Shown: one piece after another, positions 54,810-63,995 of the stretch
Layout of the letters: each line of letters opens with the position of its first letter
Position numbering within the stretch: position 1 is the stretch's first letter
The notes under the pieces: generated by a model
Databases searched by the model: none
What the model was told of the DNA's origin: nothing
The model's input: the letters and a program-made list of their open reading frames with translations, nothing else
DNA from: Niallia taxi
GTDB lineage: Bacteria > Bacillota > Bacilli > Bacillales > Cytobacillaceae
NCBI RefSeq assembly: GCF_004005475.1
Contig: NZ_RZTZ01000010.1
Coordinates: 62,001-126,000, forward strand
DNA: 64,000 nt
Direction of reading: 5' to 3'
Translations under genes and position numbers: made by a program

Positions 54810-56480
54810 ATGGTTTATTTATTATCACTACTCGCATTGACGCTTAATCCATTCGTTTGGAAGACATATTCTCGCAGCAAAGCTTTTTTGTATACACAGC
54901 TGCTTCGTGTCATGGTAGGTGCCTTCATTATATTTGTTCTAACCTATTTCCAGCTTGTTGATTATTCTGTGCAAGCTGCAATAAAGTTTGGATTATTTTA
55001 TGTAGCCCTGTTCTTTCTTGGGGATCTTCTGTATAAAAAGGCAAAGGGCTTCTACTATACTAGCTACCTTGGAATTGCCATGCTTCTCGCAAGTGCTTAC
55101 TTCCAGTTTGCTTACCCATTTACTATTGCAAATGATAAGTATGACTTCGTGGCAGCAAAAGCAACGATTGCCCAGGATAAAGAAGAATCGACAGATGAGC
55201 AGCATATCGCAGTTGTACCGGAGAAATACGCTCGGTACCGAAGCGAAAAGAAACTAGGCGAGCTTTCTCATGCTTCCTACTATGATTTAGGACATTCAAC
55301 TTTGCAAAAAATTGACGATCATCTTTATTGGGTAACACCGATTGAATACACTGGCTTTTTTAAATGGATGAAGAACCAGCCTGTTCCTGGCTTCATAAAA
55401 ATGAGTGCAGAGGATGAAAATAAAGATGCTGTGTTAGTCAAATCGGAAATGACATATGTTCCATCTGCTTATTTCCACGAAGACTTAAAGCGACTTGTAA
55501 GAAAAACGCATAAGGATCACGTCCTGCTGGAAGCAAGCTTTGAGCCAGACGATAATGATAAGCCGTATTATGTTGTGCCATATGGGGATTACAACAAATT
55601 CAGGCAGATTGTTGATGTAAAGGGTATTTATATTATTGACCCGGCAAATGGCGAAGTTAAGGACTATAAAATGAATGAAATACCTGATTTCATCGATCAT
55701 GTTATCCCAACAAGTGTAGCAGAGGATTGGAATGAGTGGTATGGAAAATATATACACGGTTTCTGGAATACCATCTTCTCTAAAGAAGATATTAAGGTAC
55801 CGACTGAATGGGAAGATATTGATGAAGTAAATGGTGTATTCAATAAGGACCTTGCCTTAAATTGGTCTACTGATTTCACTCGACCGAACTCAGACAGCGG
55901 AAGCATGGTAGGCTATTCACTAATCAATGCAAGGTCTGGAAAGCTTACATTCTATGAAGAAGCAAATGGTTCCTTAAATGGGAAATCTGCCATCAATGTA
56001 GCTGAAAAGACATTTAGAGCGGAGAAATATGAGGCTGGAACACCTATCCTTTATACGATATATGGTCAGTTCACATGGGTAGTTCCACTTATGGACTCCA
56101 ACAGCGTGCTAAGACAAATCGTACTTGTTAATGCGAAGGATGAAAAGATTTACAGCTACAGCAATGAAAAATCAAAGCTTTTCAATGACTATAAATATGC
56201 CATTGCTACATTGTTAAAGGATGACAACACAGTCCCTAATAATATAGCAGACTTAAAGGACTTGAATGGAAAAATCAGCTATGTTTATAAATCTGAAATG
56301 GAAGGAAGCACAGTCGTCCGTTTCATGGTTGAAGGCGATAAGCGGATATTCCAAGTTTCATCGAATGACTTCCCATACAGCATCTTCCTTGATAAAGGGA
56401 TGAATGTGAATGTTAAGTTTATTGATACAGAAGAAACAGTTGTTACCGTACAAGAACTTGTTATAGATGGTTTTAAATAA
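54810..56480 (+). CDS. Membrane protein of unknown function with a large extracellular domain, ECF-controlled
   Basis: 556 residues. Four spans in the first 110 residues (LLSLLALTLNPFVW, LRVMVGAFIIFVLTYFQLV, AIKFGLFYVALFFLGDLLY, YLGIAMLLASAYFQFAYPF), followed by about 440 residues of soluble extracellular sequence with internal repeats reminiscent of PepSY-like folds (IDPANGEVKDYKMNEIPD, LINARSGKLTFYEEANGS, LVNAKDEKIYSYSNEKSK). An AAAAAGGAGG ribosome site and an ECF promoter precede it. I do not recognise the family; a role in envelope stress response is inferred from the promoter and the divergent sigma factor. Confidence 0.75.
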   Translation: MVYLLSLLALTLNPFVWKTYSRSKAFLYTQLLRVMVGAFIIFVLTYFQLVDYSVQAAIKFGLFYVALFFLGDLLYKKAKGFYYTSYLGIAMLLASAYFQFAYPFTIANDKYDFVAAKATIAQDKEESTDEQHIAVVPEKYARYRSEKKLGELSHASYYDLGHSTLQKIDDHLYWVTPIEYTGFFKWMKNQPVPGFIKMSAEDENKDAVLVKSEMTYVPSAYFHEDLKRLVRKTHKDHVLLEASFEPDDNDKPYYVVPYGDYNKFRQIVDVKGIYIIDPANGEVKDYKMNEIPDFIDHVIPTSVAEDWNEWYGKYIHGFWNTIFSKEDIKVPTEWEDIDEVNGVFNKDLALNWSTDFTRPNSDSGSMVGYSLINARSGKLTFYEEANGSLNGKSAINVAEKTFRAEKYEAGTPILYTIYGQFTWVVPLMDSNSVLRQIVLVNAKDEKIYSYSNEKSKLFNDYKYAIATLLKDDNTVPNNIADLKDLNGKISYVYKSEMEGSTVVRFMVEGDKRIFQVSSNDFPYSIFLDKGMNVNVKFIDTEETVVTVQELVIDGFK

Positions 56481-56487
56481 ACCTTTT

Positions 56488-56534
56488 AGCAAAGGAGCCT
56501 GCTTAACAGAACAGTGGCTCCTTTGCTTTTTTTT
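56488..56534 (+). terminator. Terminator of the 54810 gene
   Basis: AGCAAAGGAGCC and GGCTCCTTTGCTTTTTTTT with a 17-base loop. Confidence 0.9.
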
Positions 56535-56629
56535 AAAAGCTTGGCAATAAGGAACAAGTATACTTTTCGGCTTGCATATACTAACATAGAAACTGGGAAT
56601 ATTTATCATAATGGAAAAGGAGAATGCTT

Positions 56630-57244
56630 TTGTATACGTTATTAATCGCTTCTTATTTATTGGGATCTATTCCAGCTGCCATTATAATTGGAAAGATTTT
56701 TTTTGGCATTGATATTAGAAAGCATGGCAGCTTAAATCCTGGAGCTACTAACTCGATTCGCGTGCTTGGCAAAAAGGCAGGGCTTGCCGTTCTCATCTTT
56801 GATATTGGCAAAGGCTCGCTCGCTGCAGCGCTCCCGCTCCTTCTTCATCAGGATATCGATCCAATTTATACTGGTTTGGCTGCAGTTATTGGACATTGTT
56901 TCCCAATATTCGCAGGCTTTCGCGGTGGAAAAGCGATTGCAACAACTGCAGGGATGCTGATTGTCGCAAACCCGATTATGTTTTTAATTGTCTATTTAAC
57001 ATTTATAGCTGTCATTTGGATTACAAAGTATGTTTTCTTTGGAAGTATTTCTGTCGGGGTTACGATATTGCTCTATGCCTTTTTTGATGCGAGTGTAGAA
57101 CACGAACTTATTTTTATCATCTATCTATTACTTCTCATTTACTTACACAGGTCTAACATCATTAATTTCATTAACCAGCAAGAACCAAAAATAAATGATA
57201 AAACAATTAAAAAGGATCGTATTGGACCGAAGAAAATCAGCTAA
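56630..57244 (+). CDS. plsY: PlsY-like acyl-phosphate:glycerol-3-phosphate acyltransferase
   Basis: About 204 residues, five spans plus a longer hydrophilic C-tail. Motifs: SYLLGSIPAAIIIGK, KHGSLNPGATNSIR (family HGSGNxGATN, with Gly to Leu), and GHCFPIFAGFRGGKAIATT. PlsY makes lysophosphatidic acid at the membrane. TTG 56630 has good spacing from AAAAGGAG; ATG 56624 is only one base from it. Two residues of the motif differ from B. subtilis PlsY, and a second plsY near parC may exist outside the window, so this could be a paralogue. Confidence 0.85.
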   Translation: MYTLLIASYLLGSIPAAIIIGKIFFGIDIRKHGSLNPGATNSIRVLGKKAGLAVLIFDIGKGSLAAALPLLLHQDIDPIYTGLAAVIGHCFPIFAGFRGGKAIATTAGMLIVANPIMFLIVYLTFIAVIWITKYVFFGSISVGVTILLYAFFDASVEHELIFIIYLLLLIYLHRSNIINFINQQEPKINDKTIKKDRIGPKKIS

Positions 57245-57335
57245 AATCCTAATTCGGACAAGCTTTGCAAAAAAAATCGAAAATTGGATATTGACGCCTT
57301 TTCCTGGGAAATAGTACGGGAAAATGTCGAAAAAG

Positions 57336-57362
57336 AAACCAAGAGAACTAATCTCTTGGTTT
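57336..57362 (-). terminator. Terminator of the gatCAB operon
   Basis: Perfect AAACCAAGAGA and TCTCTTGGTTT stem with a five-base loop, directly after the gatB stop. Confidence 0.85.
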
Positions 57363-57366
57363 TTCA

Positions 57367-58794
57367 TTATCTTTTATTTATCTCTTCAACTAGAAGTTTG
57401 TTAACCAATTGTGGGTTAGCTTGTCCTTTTGTTGCTTTCATAATTTGTCCAACAAGGAAGCCGACTGCTTTTTGCTTACCATTCTTGAAATCATCGATAG
57501 ATTGAGGATTATTATCTAGTACTTCAGAGATAATTTTCAGCAATGCGCCTTCATCTGAGATTTGTACTAATCCTTTTTCTTTAACGATTTTTTCTGCGTC
57601 ACCGCCATTTTCAATCAGCTCTTTAAATACTTGTTTGGCGATTTTGCTGGAAATTGTGCCGTTTTCAATCAGCTTAATCATGCTTGCAAGACCTTCTGGA
57701 GTCAGTGCAACTTCTGAAAGCTCTTTACCTTCAGCATTCAAAGTTGCTGATAAATCGCCCATTACCCAGTTAGAAGCAAGCTTAGGGTCAGCCTTAGCAT
57801 TAACTGTTGCTTCAAAGAAATCTGCCATTTCCTTCGTAACAGTCAATACATTTGCATCATATTCAGGCAAGCCTAGTTCTTCTATATATCTCTTTTTGCG
57901 GGCATCAGGAAGCTCTGGAATTTCGGCACGAATTCTTGCCTTCCAATCCTCATCGATATAAAGGTCCATTAAATCAGGCTCTGGGAAATAACGATAATCA
58001 TCAGAACCCTCCTTAACACGCATCAACAATGTTTTACTCGATGCTTCGTCAAAACGGCGTGTTTCCTGATCAATCACACCTCCGCCAAGCACAACCTCAC
58101 GCTGGCGCTTCTCCTCGTATTCAAGACCTTTGCGGACGAAGTTAAAGGAGTTTAAGTTCTTCAATTCTGTTTTTGTTCCGAATTCTTCCTGTCCTACTGG
58201 ACGGATGGAAATGTTCGCATCACAGCGTAAAGAACCTTCCTCCATTTTACAGTCAGATACACCAGTATACTGAATGATAGATTTCAGCTTCTCAAGGTAT
58301 GCGTATGCTTCATTAGGTGTTCTAATATCCGGCTCAGATACAATCTCAATCAATGGAGTTCCTTGACGGTTAAAGTCAACTAATGAGTAGCCATTGCCAT
58401 GGTTCAGCTTCCCAGCATCCTCTTCTAAATGGACACGAGTAATTCCGATTCTCTTCTTATAACCGTCCACTTCAATATCAATATAGCCGTGCTCCCCGAT
58501 TGGTTTATCAAATTGAGAAATTTGATATGCTTTCGGATTGTCAGGATAGAAGTAGTTTTTTCGGTCAAATTTCGTTTCTGTCGCAACTTGACAATTCAAT
58601 GCCATAGAAGCCTTCATTCCGTATTCTACAGCCTTTTTATTTAGGACAGGCAATACTCCTGGATATCCTAAATCTACAACTGTTGTATTTGTATTCGGAG
58701 CAGCACCGAAATGGTTCGGGCTTGCAGAGAATATCTTCGATTCTGTTTTTAACTCCACATGGACTTCAAGTCCAATGACTGTTTCAAATTCCAT
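57367..58794 (-). CDS. gatB: Asp/Glu-tRNA(Asn/Gln) amidotransferase subunit B
   Basis: 475 residues. [20 protein letters not shown], the kinase-like core [34 protein letters not shown], and the C-terminal GatB/YqeY domain ([20 protein letters not shown]). It phosphorylates and amidates Glu-tRNA(Gln) or Asp-tRNA(Asn). Last gene of gatCAB, 12 bases after gatA. Confidence 0.96.
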   Translation of the reverse strand: MEFETVIGLEVHVELKTESKIFSASPNHFGAAPNTNTTVVDLGYPGVLPVLNKKAVEYGMKASMALNCQVATETKFDRKNYFYPDNPKAYQISQFDKPIGEHGYIDIEVDGYKKRIGITRVHLEEDAGKLNHGNGYSLVDFNRQGTPLIEIVSEPDIRTPNEAYAYLEKLKSIIQYTGVSDCKMEEGSLRCDANISIRPVGQEEFGTKTELKNLNSFNFVRKGLEYEEKRQREVVLGGGVIDQETRRFDEASSKTLLMRVKEGSDDYRYFPEPDLMDLYIDEDWKARIRAEIPELPDARKKRYIEELGLPEYDANVLTVTKEMADFFEATVNAKADPKLASNWVMGDLSATLNAEGKELSEVALTPEGLASMIKLIENGTISSKIAKQVFKELIENGGDAEKIVKEKGLVQISDEGALLKIISEVLDNNPQSIDDFKNGKQKAVGFLVGQIMKATKGQANPQLVNKLLVEEINKR

Positions 58795-58806
58795 TTATTT
58801 CACCCC

Positions 58807-60264
58807 TTACAGCGTTGGTTTTTGCTTATGATAATCCGTTGCCTGTTCGTATGCATATGCCACTTTGTAGACAGACTCTTCATCAAAGTGTTTACCGATA
58901 ATTTGCAAGCCAAGTGGCAAGCCGTTTGAGAATCCACATGGCACAGAAATTCCTGGCACACCAGCAAGGTTAACTGGGATTGTCAAAATATCATTTGCAT
59001 ACATCGTTAATGGGTCATTTACTTTTTCGCCGATTTTGAATGCTGGTGTCGGGGTTGTAGGTCCTACAATCACATCGTACTTCTCAAATACATCCTCAAA
59101 ATCCTTTTTGATCAATGTACGCACTTTTTGTGCTTTTTTATAGTACGCATCATAATAACCAGAGCTTAATGCAAACGTTCCAAGCATGATTCTGCGTTTT
59201 ACTTCATCACCGAAGCCTTCTGCTCTTGTCTGTTTATAAAGCTCAATCAAGCTTTCCGCATTATCTGCACGGTATCCATAGCGAATTCCGTCAAAGCGGG
59301 ATAGGTTCGCAGAAGCCTCTGAAGAAGAAAGCAGATAGTACGTAGCCAAAGCATATTTACTATGTGGCAATGATACTTCTTCCCATGTTGCTCCAAGCTT
59401 CTCCAATACCTTAAGGGCATCAAGTACAGATTGGCGTACCTCTTCGCTTACGCCTTCTCCCAAATATTCCTTAGGAACTGCGATTTTCAAGCCTTTAATA
59501 TCCCCTGTAAGGCCTTTAGTAAAGTCCGGAACTGCCACATTTGCTGATGTGCTGTCCATTGGATCTACTCCTGAAATAGCATTAAGCAGGAAAGCATTGT
59601 CTTCAACTGTTCTTGTAATTGGTCCGATTTGGTCAAGTGAAGATGCAAATGCCACAAGACCAAAACGTGAAATACGTCCGTATGTTGGCTTTAAGCCGAC
59701 AACTCCACAATATGCTGCCGGCTGTCTGATAGAGCCGCCAGTGTCTGAACCAAGAGAAAACAGAACTTCTCCAGCTGCAACAGCTGCTGCAGAGCCGCCA
59801 GATGAACCGCCTGGCACGGTATCCAAATTCCATGGGTTTTTAGTATTCATATAATAGGAATTCTCTGTTGAGGATCCCATTGCGAACTCATCCATATTCA
59901 GCTTTCCGATTGTAATCGTGCCTGCATTATGTAATTTTTCCATAACAGTCGCATTATAGATTGGGTTGAAATTCTCTAAAATGCGGCTTGAGCATGTTGT
60001 CCTCAAATTCTTTGTGACAATATTGTCCTTGATTCCGATTGGAAGGCCGAACAACGGTCCAGTCTTTTCACCTGCAGCAAGTAATGAATCAAGCTGCTTT
60101 GCCTGATTAAAGGCATTTTCCTCATCTAATGTTAAAAAGGCTTGTACTTTTTCATCGACATCTTTAATTCTCGTGTATGCTTCCTGCACCAAATCTGTTA
60201 CAGAAAGTTCTTTTTTAAGCAGCAAGTCCTGTAAATCAGCTGCTTTTTGATCAAATAAGCTCAT
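58807..60264 (-). CDS. gatA: Asp/Glu-tRNA(Asn/Gln) amidotransferase subunit A
   Basis: 485 residues, amidase signature family. The catalytic triad is visible: lysine in [12 protein letters not shown], cis-serine in [15 protein letters not shown], and nucleophile serine in [15 protein letters not shown]. It releases ammonia from glutamine for GatB. 12 bases after gatC. Confidence 0.96.
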   Translation of the reverse strand: MSLFDQKAADLQDLLLKKELSVTDLVQEAYTRIKDVDEKVQAFLTLDEENAFNQAKQLDSLLAAGEKTGPLFGLPIGIKDNIVTKNLRTTCSSRILENFNPIYNATVMEKLHNAGTITIGKLNMDEFAMGSSTENSYYMNTKNPWNLDTVPGGSSGGSAAAVAAGEVLFSLGSDTGGSIRQPAAYCGVVGLKPTYGRISRFGLVAFASSLDQIGPITRTVEDNAFLLNAISGVDPMDSTSANVAVPDFTKGLTGDIKGLKIAVPKEYLGEGVSEEVRQSVLDALKVLEKLGATWEEVSLPHSKYALATYYLLSSSEASANLSRFDGIRYGYRADNAESLIELYKQTRAEGFGDEVKRRIMLGTFALSSGYYDAYYKKAQKVRTLIKKDFEDVFEKYDVIVGPTTPTPAFKIGEKVNDPLTMYANDILTIPVNLAGVPGISVPCGFSNGLPLGLQIIGKHFDEESVYKVAYAYEQATDYHKQKPTL

Positions 60265-60276
60265 CCTCTTCCCTCC

Positions 60277-60567
60277 TTACTCTATAATCGATGGCACTTT
60301 GATCTGGCCGTCCTGATGTTCTGGAGCATTCTTCAATACATCCTCAACTGGAAGACCTTTTCCTGCAACATCTTCACGCAATACGTTTTTTACATCCAGC
60401 ACATGGGATGTCGGTACAACACCTTCCGTATCGAGTTCATTCAATTCTTCTGCAAACGTAATGATTGCATCAAGCTGTTTCTGGAATTGCTCAGCTTCTT
60501 CTTCAGTAATTGCAAGTCTAGCAAGGTTTGCTACATGCTTTACCTCTTCTTTTGTAATCCTTGACAT
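60277..60567 (-). CDS. gatC: Asp/Glu-tRNA(Asn/Gln) amidotransferase subunit C
   Basis: 96 residues: [40 protein letters not shown], and the proline-containing C-terminus VPSIIE. It clamps GatA to GatB. ATG 60567 follows TTGGAGGTGACGATT; the frame is open 17 codons further up without support. First gene of gatCAB. Confidence 0.94.
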   Translation of the reverse strand: MSRITKEEVKHVANLARLAITEEEAEQFQKQLDAIITFAEELNELDTEGVVPTSHVLDVKNVLREDVAGKGLPVEDVLKNAPEHQDGQIKVPSIIE

Positions 60568-60803
60568 AATCGTCACCTCCAAGTACGTTCCATGCAATAA
60601 TCTGATGATATCAAACAAGCCTCTATTAAGGCAACAGGAACAATAAAGTTATTGCAAATCTCTAGCTAATCCGCCTGTTTCTTCCATTAGACATTTTTTA
60701 CGTATTATGTGGATATAAACATTATGTACTTCTTCATTAGGAAAAAAAACTAAATTGGATTACAATAGAAATATGGAATGATATTTTAAAGTTGGTGAAA
60801 GAC

Positions 60804-61241
60804 ATGACAAATGAAATAGACTTGCTTAGACTGGAAAATCAGCTCTGTTTTTTGCTTTATGCCAGTTCAAGGGAAATGACAAAGAAATACAAAACCCTGC
60901 TTGAGGAATTGGATGTCACTTACCCTCAATATTTAGTCCTCCTATTATTATGGGAGCATAAGGTATTAAGTGTTAAAAGCATGGGGGAACAGCTGTACCT
61001 TGATTCGGGCACATTAACTCCAATGCTTAAACGAATGGAGCAAAATGGTCTTATAAACAGGGAACGCTCCCAAGAGGATGAGCGTTCTGTTATGGTTTCC
61101 TTAACAGAACAAGGCAGCAGCCTCAAAGAGAAAGCAGCCTGCATCCCATTAGAAATAGTTAAGCTTGCTAATAAAGAGCCCGAGGAATTCAAACAGCTGA
61201 AGAACTCCCTCGCCCATCTTTTACAGCAGCTTGCCAAATAA
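60804..61241 (+). CDS. ohrR: OhrR-like MarR-family organic peroxide sensor
   Basis: 145 residues. The reactive cysteine is at residue 15 (LENQLCFLLYASSREM), exactly as in B. subtilis OhrR, if ATG 60804 is used; this supports that start over TTG 60792. The winged helix follows (LSVKSMGEQLYLDSGTLTPM, RMEQNGLINRERSQEDERSV). Oxidation of the cysteine releases DNA and derepresses the convergent ohrA gene at 62031. Confidence 0.92.
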   Translation: MTNEIDLLRLENQLCFLLYASSREMTKKYKTLLEELDVTYPQYLVLLLLWEHKVLSVKSMGEQLYLDSGTLTPMLKRMEQNGLINRERSQEDERSVMVSLTEQGSSLKEKAACIPLEIVKLANKEPEEFKQLKNSLAHLLQQLAK

Positions 61242-61250
61242 GGAAAAAGA

Positions 61251-61280
61251 AGTGTCCATTAACTAGGACACTTCCTTTTT
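61251..61280 (+). terminator. Probable terminator of ohrR
   Basis: AAGTGTCC and GGACACTT enclose a short loop and are followed by CCTTTTTG. Confidence 0.7.
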
Positions 61281-61295
61281 GTATAAAAAAACCCG

Positions 61296-61510
61296 AGGCT
61301 GGGACAAAACAAAAGATAACCTTTCTAAACACGAATAATAAAATTACATTTATATTTGAAAAATGAAGCACATGACTAAATAGAAAAGGGGTTTAAAATT
61401 AGTTCGTTTCATTCCGCTGCAGCCAATCGCTTTCCTCTATTTCCCGCAGGAGTCGAGTGACCTCCGCTCCATTCCACTAAATTTTCTAATCAGTATATTA
61501 AAACTAAAAA
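61296..61510. repeat. Dispersed intergenic repeat, best-preserved copy 3
   Basis: It contains GAGGCTGGGACAAAAC at the left end, CATTCCGCTGCAGCCAATCG in the middle and CCCGCAGGAGTCGAGTGACC followed by TCCATTCCACT at the right. These blocks are, from memory, a recurrent intergenic repeat in Bacillaceae genomes. Decayed relatives occur at 6296-6415 and 16626-16734, all three beside the same hairpin. Confidence 0.7.
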
Positions 61511-61515
61511 ATACA

Positions 61516-61564
61516 AAAAATCCGAACTATTTAATCATTGGTTGATTAAGTAGTTCGGATTTTT
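61516..61564 (-). terminator. Terminator hairpin of ohrA (CCGAACTA family, copy 3)
   Basis: AAAAATCCGAACTA (61516-61529) and TAGTTCGGATTTTT (61551-61564) with an inner TTAATCA/TGATTAA stem. It lies 39 bases after the ohrA stop. Confidence 0.85.
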
Positions 61565-61602
61565 ATGCAGATTCACTTACTTATGTTCCAGCCTCTAATT
61601 TA

Positions 61603-62031
61603 TTATGCAGCAATAACTTCCAGTGTCACTTCTATATTGCCTCTAGTTGCTTTTGAGTATGGGCAGAAATTATGTGCTTTATGAACAAGATCCTCTAAAG
61701 TTGCTTTATCTACGCCAGTTCCTTTGACAGACAATTTAACACCAAGCTTAAAGCCTTGATCTGTTGGATCTTTAACTAGGCTTACACTCGCTGCCACTTC
61801 TGATTCAAATTTCACACGCTCTTTTCCAGCAATCATTTGAAGAGCTGAATCGAAACACGCCGCATAGCCTGCTGCAAATAATTGCTCTGGATTTGTTGCA
61901 TCCTCAATTTGCTTCGCTCTTGGAGTTCCAGGCATTGCTGTTTCTAATTGAATAACATAATCCTCTGATTCAACTCTTCCTTCTCTTCCGCCGACCGCTT
62001 TTACAGTTGTTGTGAATAATGTATCTGACAT
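61603..62031 (-). CDS. ohrA: Organic hydroperoxide resistance protein, Ohr (OsmC family)
   Basis: 142 residues. The two active cysteines are C59 (GYAACFDSALQ) and C123 (AHNFCPYSKATRGN). It reduces organic peroxides with lipoylated or other thiols. Single-gene unit; a pair of 9-bp direct repeats upstream (62062-62085) resembles OhrR operators. The gene for the sensor lies convergent 361 bases away. Confidence 0.95.
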   Translation of the reverse strand: MSDTLFTTTVKAVGGREGRVESEDYVIQLETAMPGTPRAKQIEDATNPEQLFAAGYAACFDSALQMIAGKERVKFESEVAASVSLVKDPTDQGFKLGVKLSVKGTGVDKATLEDLVHKAHNFCPYSKATRGNIEVTLEVIAA

Positions 62032-62061
62032 AGTTAAAACCTCCGATTAAATTTTTAATTT

Positions 62062-62085
62062 TACACAATTGTATTGTACACAATT
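62062..62085 (-). promoter_or_regulatory. OhrR operator candidate of ohrA
   Basis: TACACAATT occurs twice (62062-62070 and 62077-62085), separated by GTATTG. This is similar to the TACAATT/AATTGTA repeats bound by OhrR in B. subtilis. It lies 31 bases upstream of the ohrA start codon. Confidence 0.65.
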
Positions 62086-62202
62086 TAATTTTATATTACA
62101 AGTATTAAAGCTCAAGATTTATATATTTTCCGTACATAAACGAATTATGTTATTGTTTCTCTTTATCACAAGCTTGTCTTTTTTAAACGTTAACTTATAA
62201 CA

Positions 62203-62247
62203 AAAACCAGGAAAAGGGATTTCTGCACACGATCCTTTTCCTGGTTT
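62203..62247 (-). terminator. Terminator of yueI
   Basis: AACCAGGAAAAGGGAT and ATCCTTTTCCTGGTT with an 11-base loop, followed by T on the minus strand. Confidence 0.85.
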
Positions 62248-62256
62248 TCCTGAATT

Positions 62257-62694
62257 TTATTTGTTAAAAAGCTTAGCAAAAAACCCTTTTTTTTCTTTCG
62301 GTTCGTCTGGTTTCTTCTCTACTGCCGATTCATTTACATAAATGTCTTCTTTATCAACAGCATGATCGTATGCAATCAATAAGCCGATTTCACTGTTATA
62401 ATCATTGTTCGTCACCATTGTATATTCCATGTTTTGCTCATTAGCTAGCTTTAAGTACTTAGACAAATAGGAATAATCCAAATGGCCATTTAAATACAGC
62501 TTAGCTCCTTTATTGCCCTTAATCGCTTCCTCGGCCTCTTTATAGACATTTGCTTCACTCACTTGATTTTGCAGTAACGCTAGTACGACACGCTCTCTAA
62601 TTGTCCCAAGAAACTTTCTTCTCTCTTCCGGCTTTGTCTCCTTCGCACCATACATACCTTGCTGCAGATAATCATCTAAATTTGGATTTGACAT
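62257..62694 (-). CDS. yueI: YueI-like protein (DUF1694)
   Basis: 145 residues, cytoplasmic. MSNPNLDDYLQQGMYGAKET, KPEERRKFLGTIRERVVLAL and the acid/base-rich tail match YueI. Function unknown in the family. ATG 62694 after AAGGAG is preferred to a TTG three codons earlier. Between ohrA and camS in separate units. Confidence 0.85.
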   Translation of the reverse strand: MSNPNLDDYLQQGMYGAKETKPEERRKFLGTIRERVVLALLQNQVSEANVYKEAEEAIKGNKGAKLYLNGHLDYSYLSKYLKLANEQNMEYTMVTNNDYNSEIGLLIAYDHAVDKEDIYVNESAVEKKPDEPKEKKGFFAKLFNK

Positions 62695-62788
62695 ACTTTC
62701 CAACTCCTTATATAGATACTCTTTACCACTATACTAAAAAAAATCCACACACAGTCCTTTAAATTGTTGCAAAAAAATGAACAAACTA

Positions 62789-62822
62789 AAAAGATTATCC
62801 CAACGCCTTGGAATAATCTTTT
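62789..62822 (-). terminator. Terminator of camS
   Basis: AAAAAGATTATCC and GGAATAATCTTTTT flank a short loop directly after the camS stop. Confidence 0.85.
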
Positions 62823-62825
62823 TGT

Positions 62826-63995
62826 TTATTGATAAATATGAACAAACGGCTCGTCTTGACCTGCATCCCTAACAATAAGGGCTTCTTCTCCATTAGCGGA
62901 GGAGATGCTGACCTGTACAGTCTGATTTGTGTCCTTAAAGCGATCAATCACTTTTCCAGCCACATATTGAGAGAAGCCGATTACTTCTGTTGCCCCATAA
63001 AACTGTACCTTCATATCAATGCTAATATTGCGCAGCTTATTGTTTACATAAAAACCTTTTCCGATAACGCCATTGAAATTAGGAAAATACTCTTCAATAT
63101 CGGTTTGGAATTTAGAAAAGGCAGCTTGCTCTGTCTTATATTGGCTATTTGTATTTGGAAAAATAACATACTTTTCATTGATATCTTTCCACTGCCCCAA
63201 GGAGGCTTCTCCACTGCCAGCATTTGCATAGGAAATAAAGTTTCCTGGTACAACAGAGGATGTCTCTTTTTGTTCAAACAAAGCAATTGTTATAGGGACG
63301 TTTTCCAGCCCTTCTATTTTTCTGAGCCTTTTTGTGACCTCTTCTGCGATACTTTTCCCTTCTCTTTCAAGGGTTTGCTCACTAATATCCTTCTTTTTTG
63401 TCGATCCGTTTGCTTTTTCCTGGTAATAATAAACAGAATTTAATGCAAGGCCAATTGTAACTCCGCCAAGCTCCAGCTTATTTGTTTCTTCATTTTTTAC
63501 TAAGTAATCATGCTCCAAAATGTGAGCCAAATAGATTGGCTCCATATTACCAGATTCTTTTTTACTTTTATCCTCATCAGAAGGATTAAGACCAACATTA
63601 TCATTTGCTGATATTTTTTTGGCACTAAGCTCCTTCTTTGTGTACTTCCTGTTCAGCCAGGCAGCAACAGTCGAGCTGTTCAAATACTGGCCTTCTTGGA
63701 AATAATAATTATCTGTATCAAATGTATTTTGGGCAACACGCATCAAACCGCTCTCGAATTCACTGATATCGTATCGCGAATTTAAATTATTAACGACAAG
63801 CCCTCTTGCTTCAGATGTCTTAAAAGGTAGACTCATGCTGTAATAGTCATCCGAAATCTTGAATTTCGGCAGGATGGCTGTCTCTGTTTCATTGTCACCT
63901 GTTTCGCTTTTCACTTCTTCTTCCTTCTGAAAGTTCGGTGCACAGGCAGAAAGGAAAAAAATGAGACTCGCTACTAATATTAAGCTTTTTTTCAT
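62826..63995 (-). CDS. camS: CamS/YerH-family lipoprotein (sex pheromone precursor family)
   Basis: 389 residues. The lipobox FLSAC gives a lipidated cysteine at residue 18. The mature part matches CamS (FKTSEARGLVVNNLNSRYDI, GMRVAQNTFDTDNYYFQEGQ-like region, and IYLAHILEHDYLVKNE). In enterococci and staphylococci the signal peptide of this family gives rise to a cAM373-type pheromone; the protein itself has no clear role. It lies upstream of gatCAB as in B. subtilis (yerH), from memory. The 5' end is only five bases from the window edge. Confidence 0.9.
   Translation of the reverse strand: MKKSLILVASLIFFLSACAPNFQKEEEVKSETGDNETETAILPKFKISDDYYSMSLPFKTSEARGLVVNNLNSRYDISEFESGLMRVAQNTFDTDNYYFQEGQYLNSSTVAAWLNRKYTKKELSAKKISANDNVGLNPSDEDKSKKESGNMEPIYLAHILEHDYLVKNEETNKLELGGVTIGLALNSVYYYQEKANGSTKKKDISEQTLEREGKSIAEEVTKRLRKIEGLENVPITIALFEQKETSSVVPGNFISYANAGSGEASLGQWKDINEKYVIFPNTNSQYKTEQAAFSKFQTDIEEYFPNFNGVIGKGFYVNNKLRNISIDMKVQFYGATEVIGFSQYVAGKVIDRFKDTNQTVQVSISSANGEEALIVRDAGQDEPFVHIYQ

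Larger units (their letters stand above)
61242..61515. other. Gap between ohrR and ohrA, filled mainly by the dispersed repeat
   Basis: After the ohrR stop comes AAGTGTCCATTAACTAGGAC followed by ACTTCCTTTTTG, a probable ohrR terminator, then the best-preserved copy of the intergenic repeat and the CCGAACTA hairpin. No gene seen. Confidence 0.6.
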
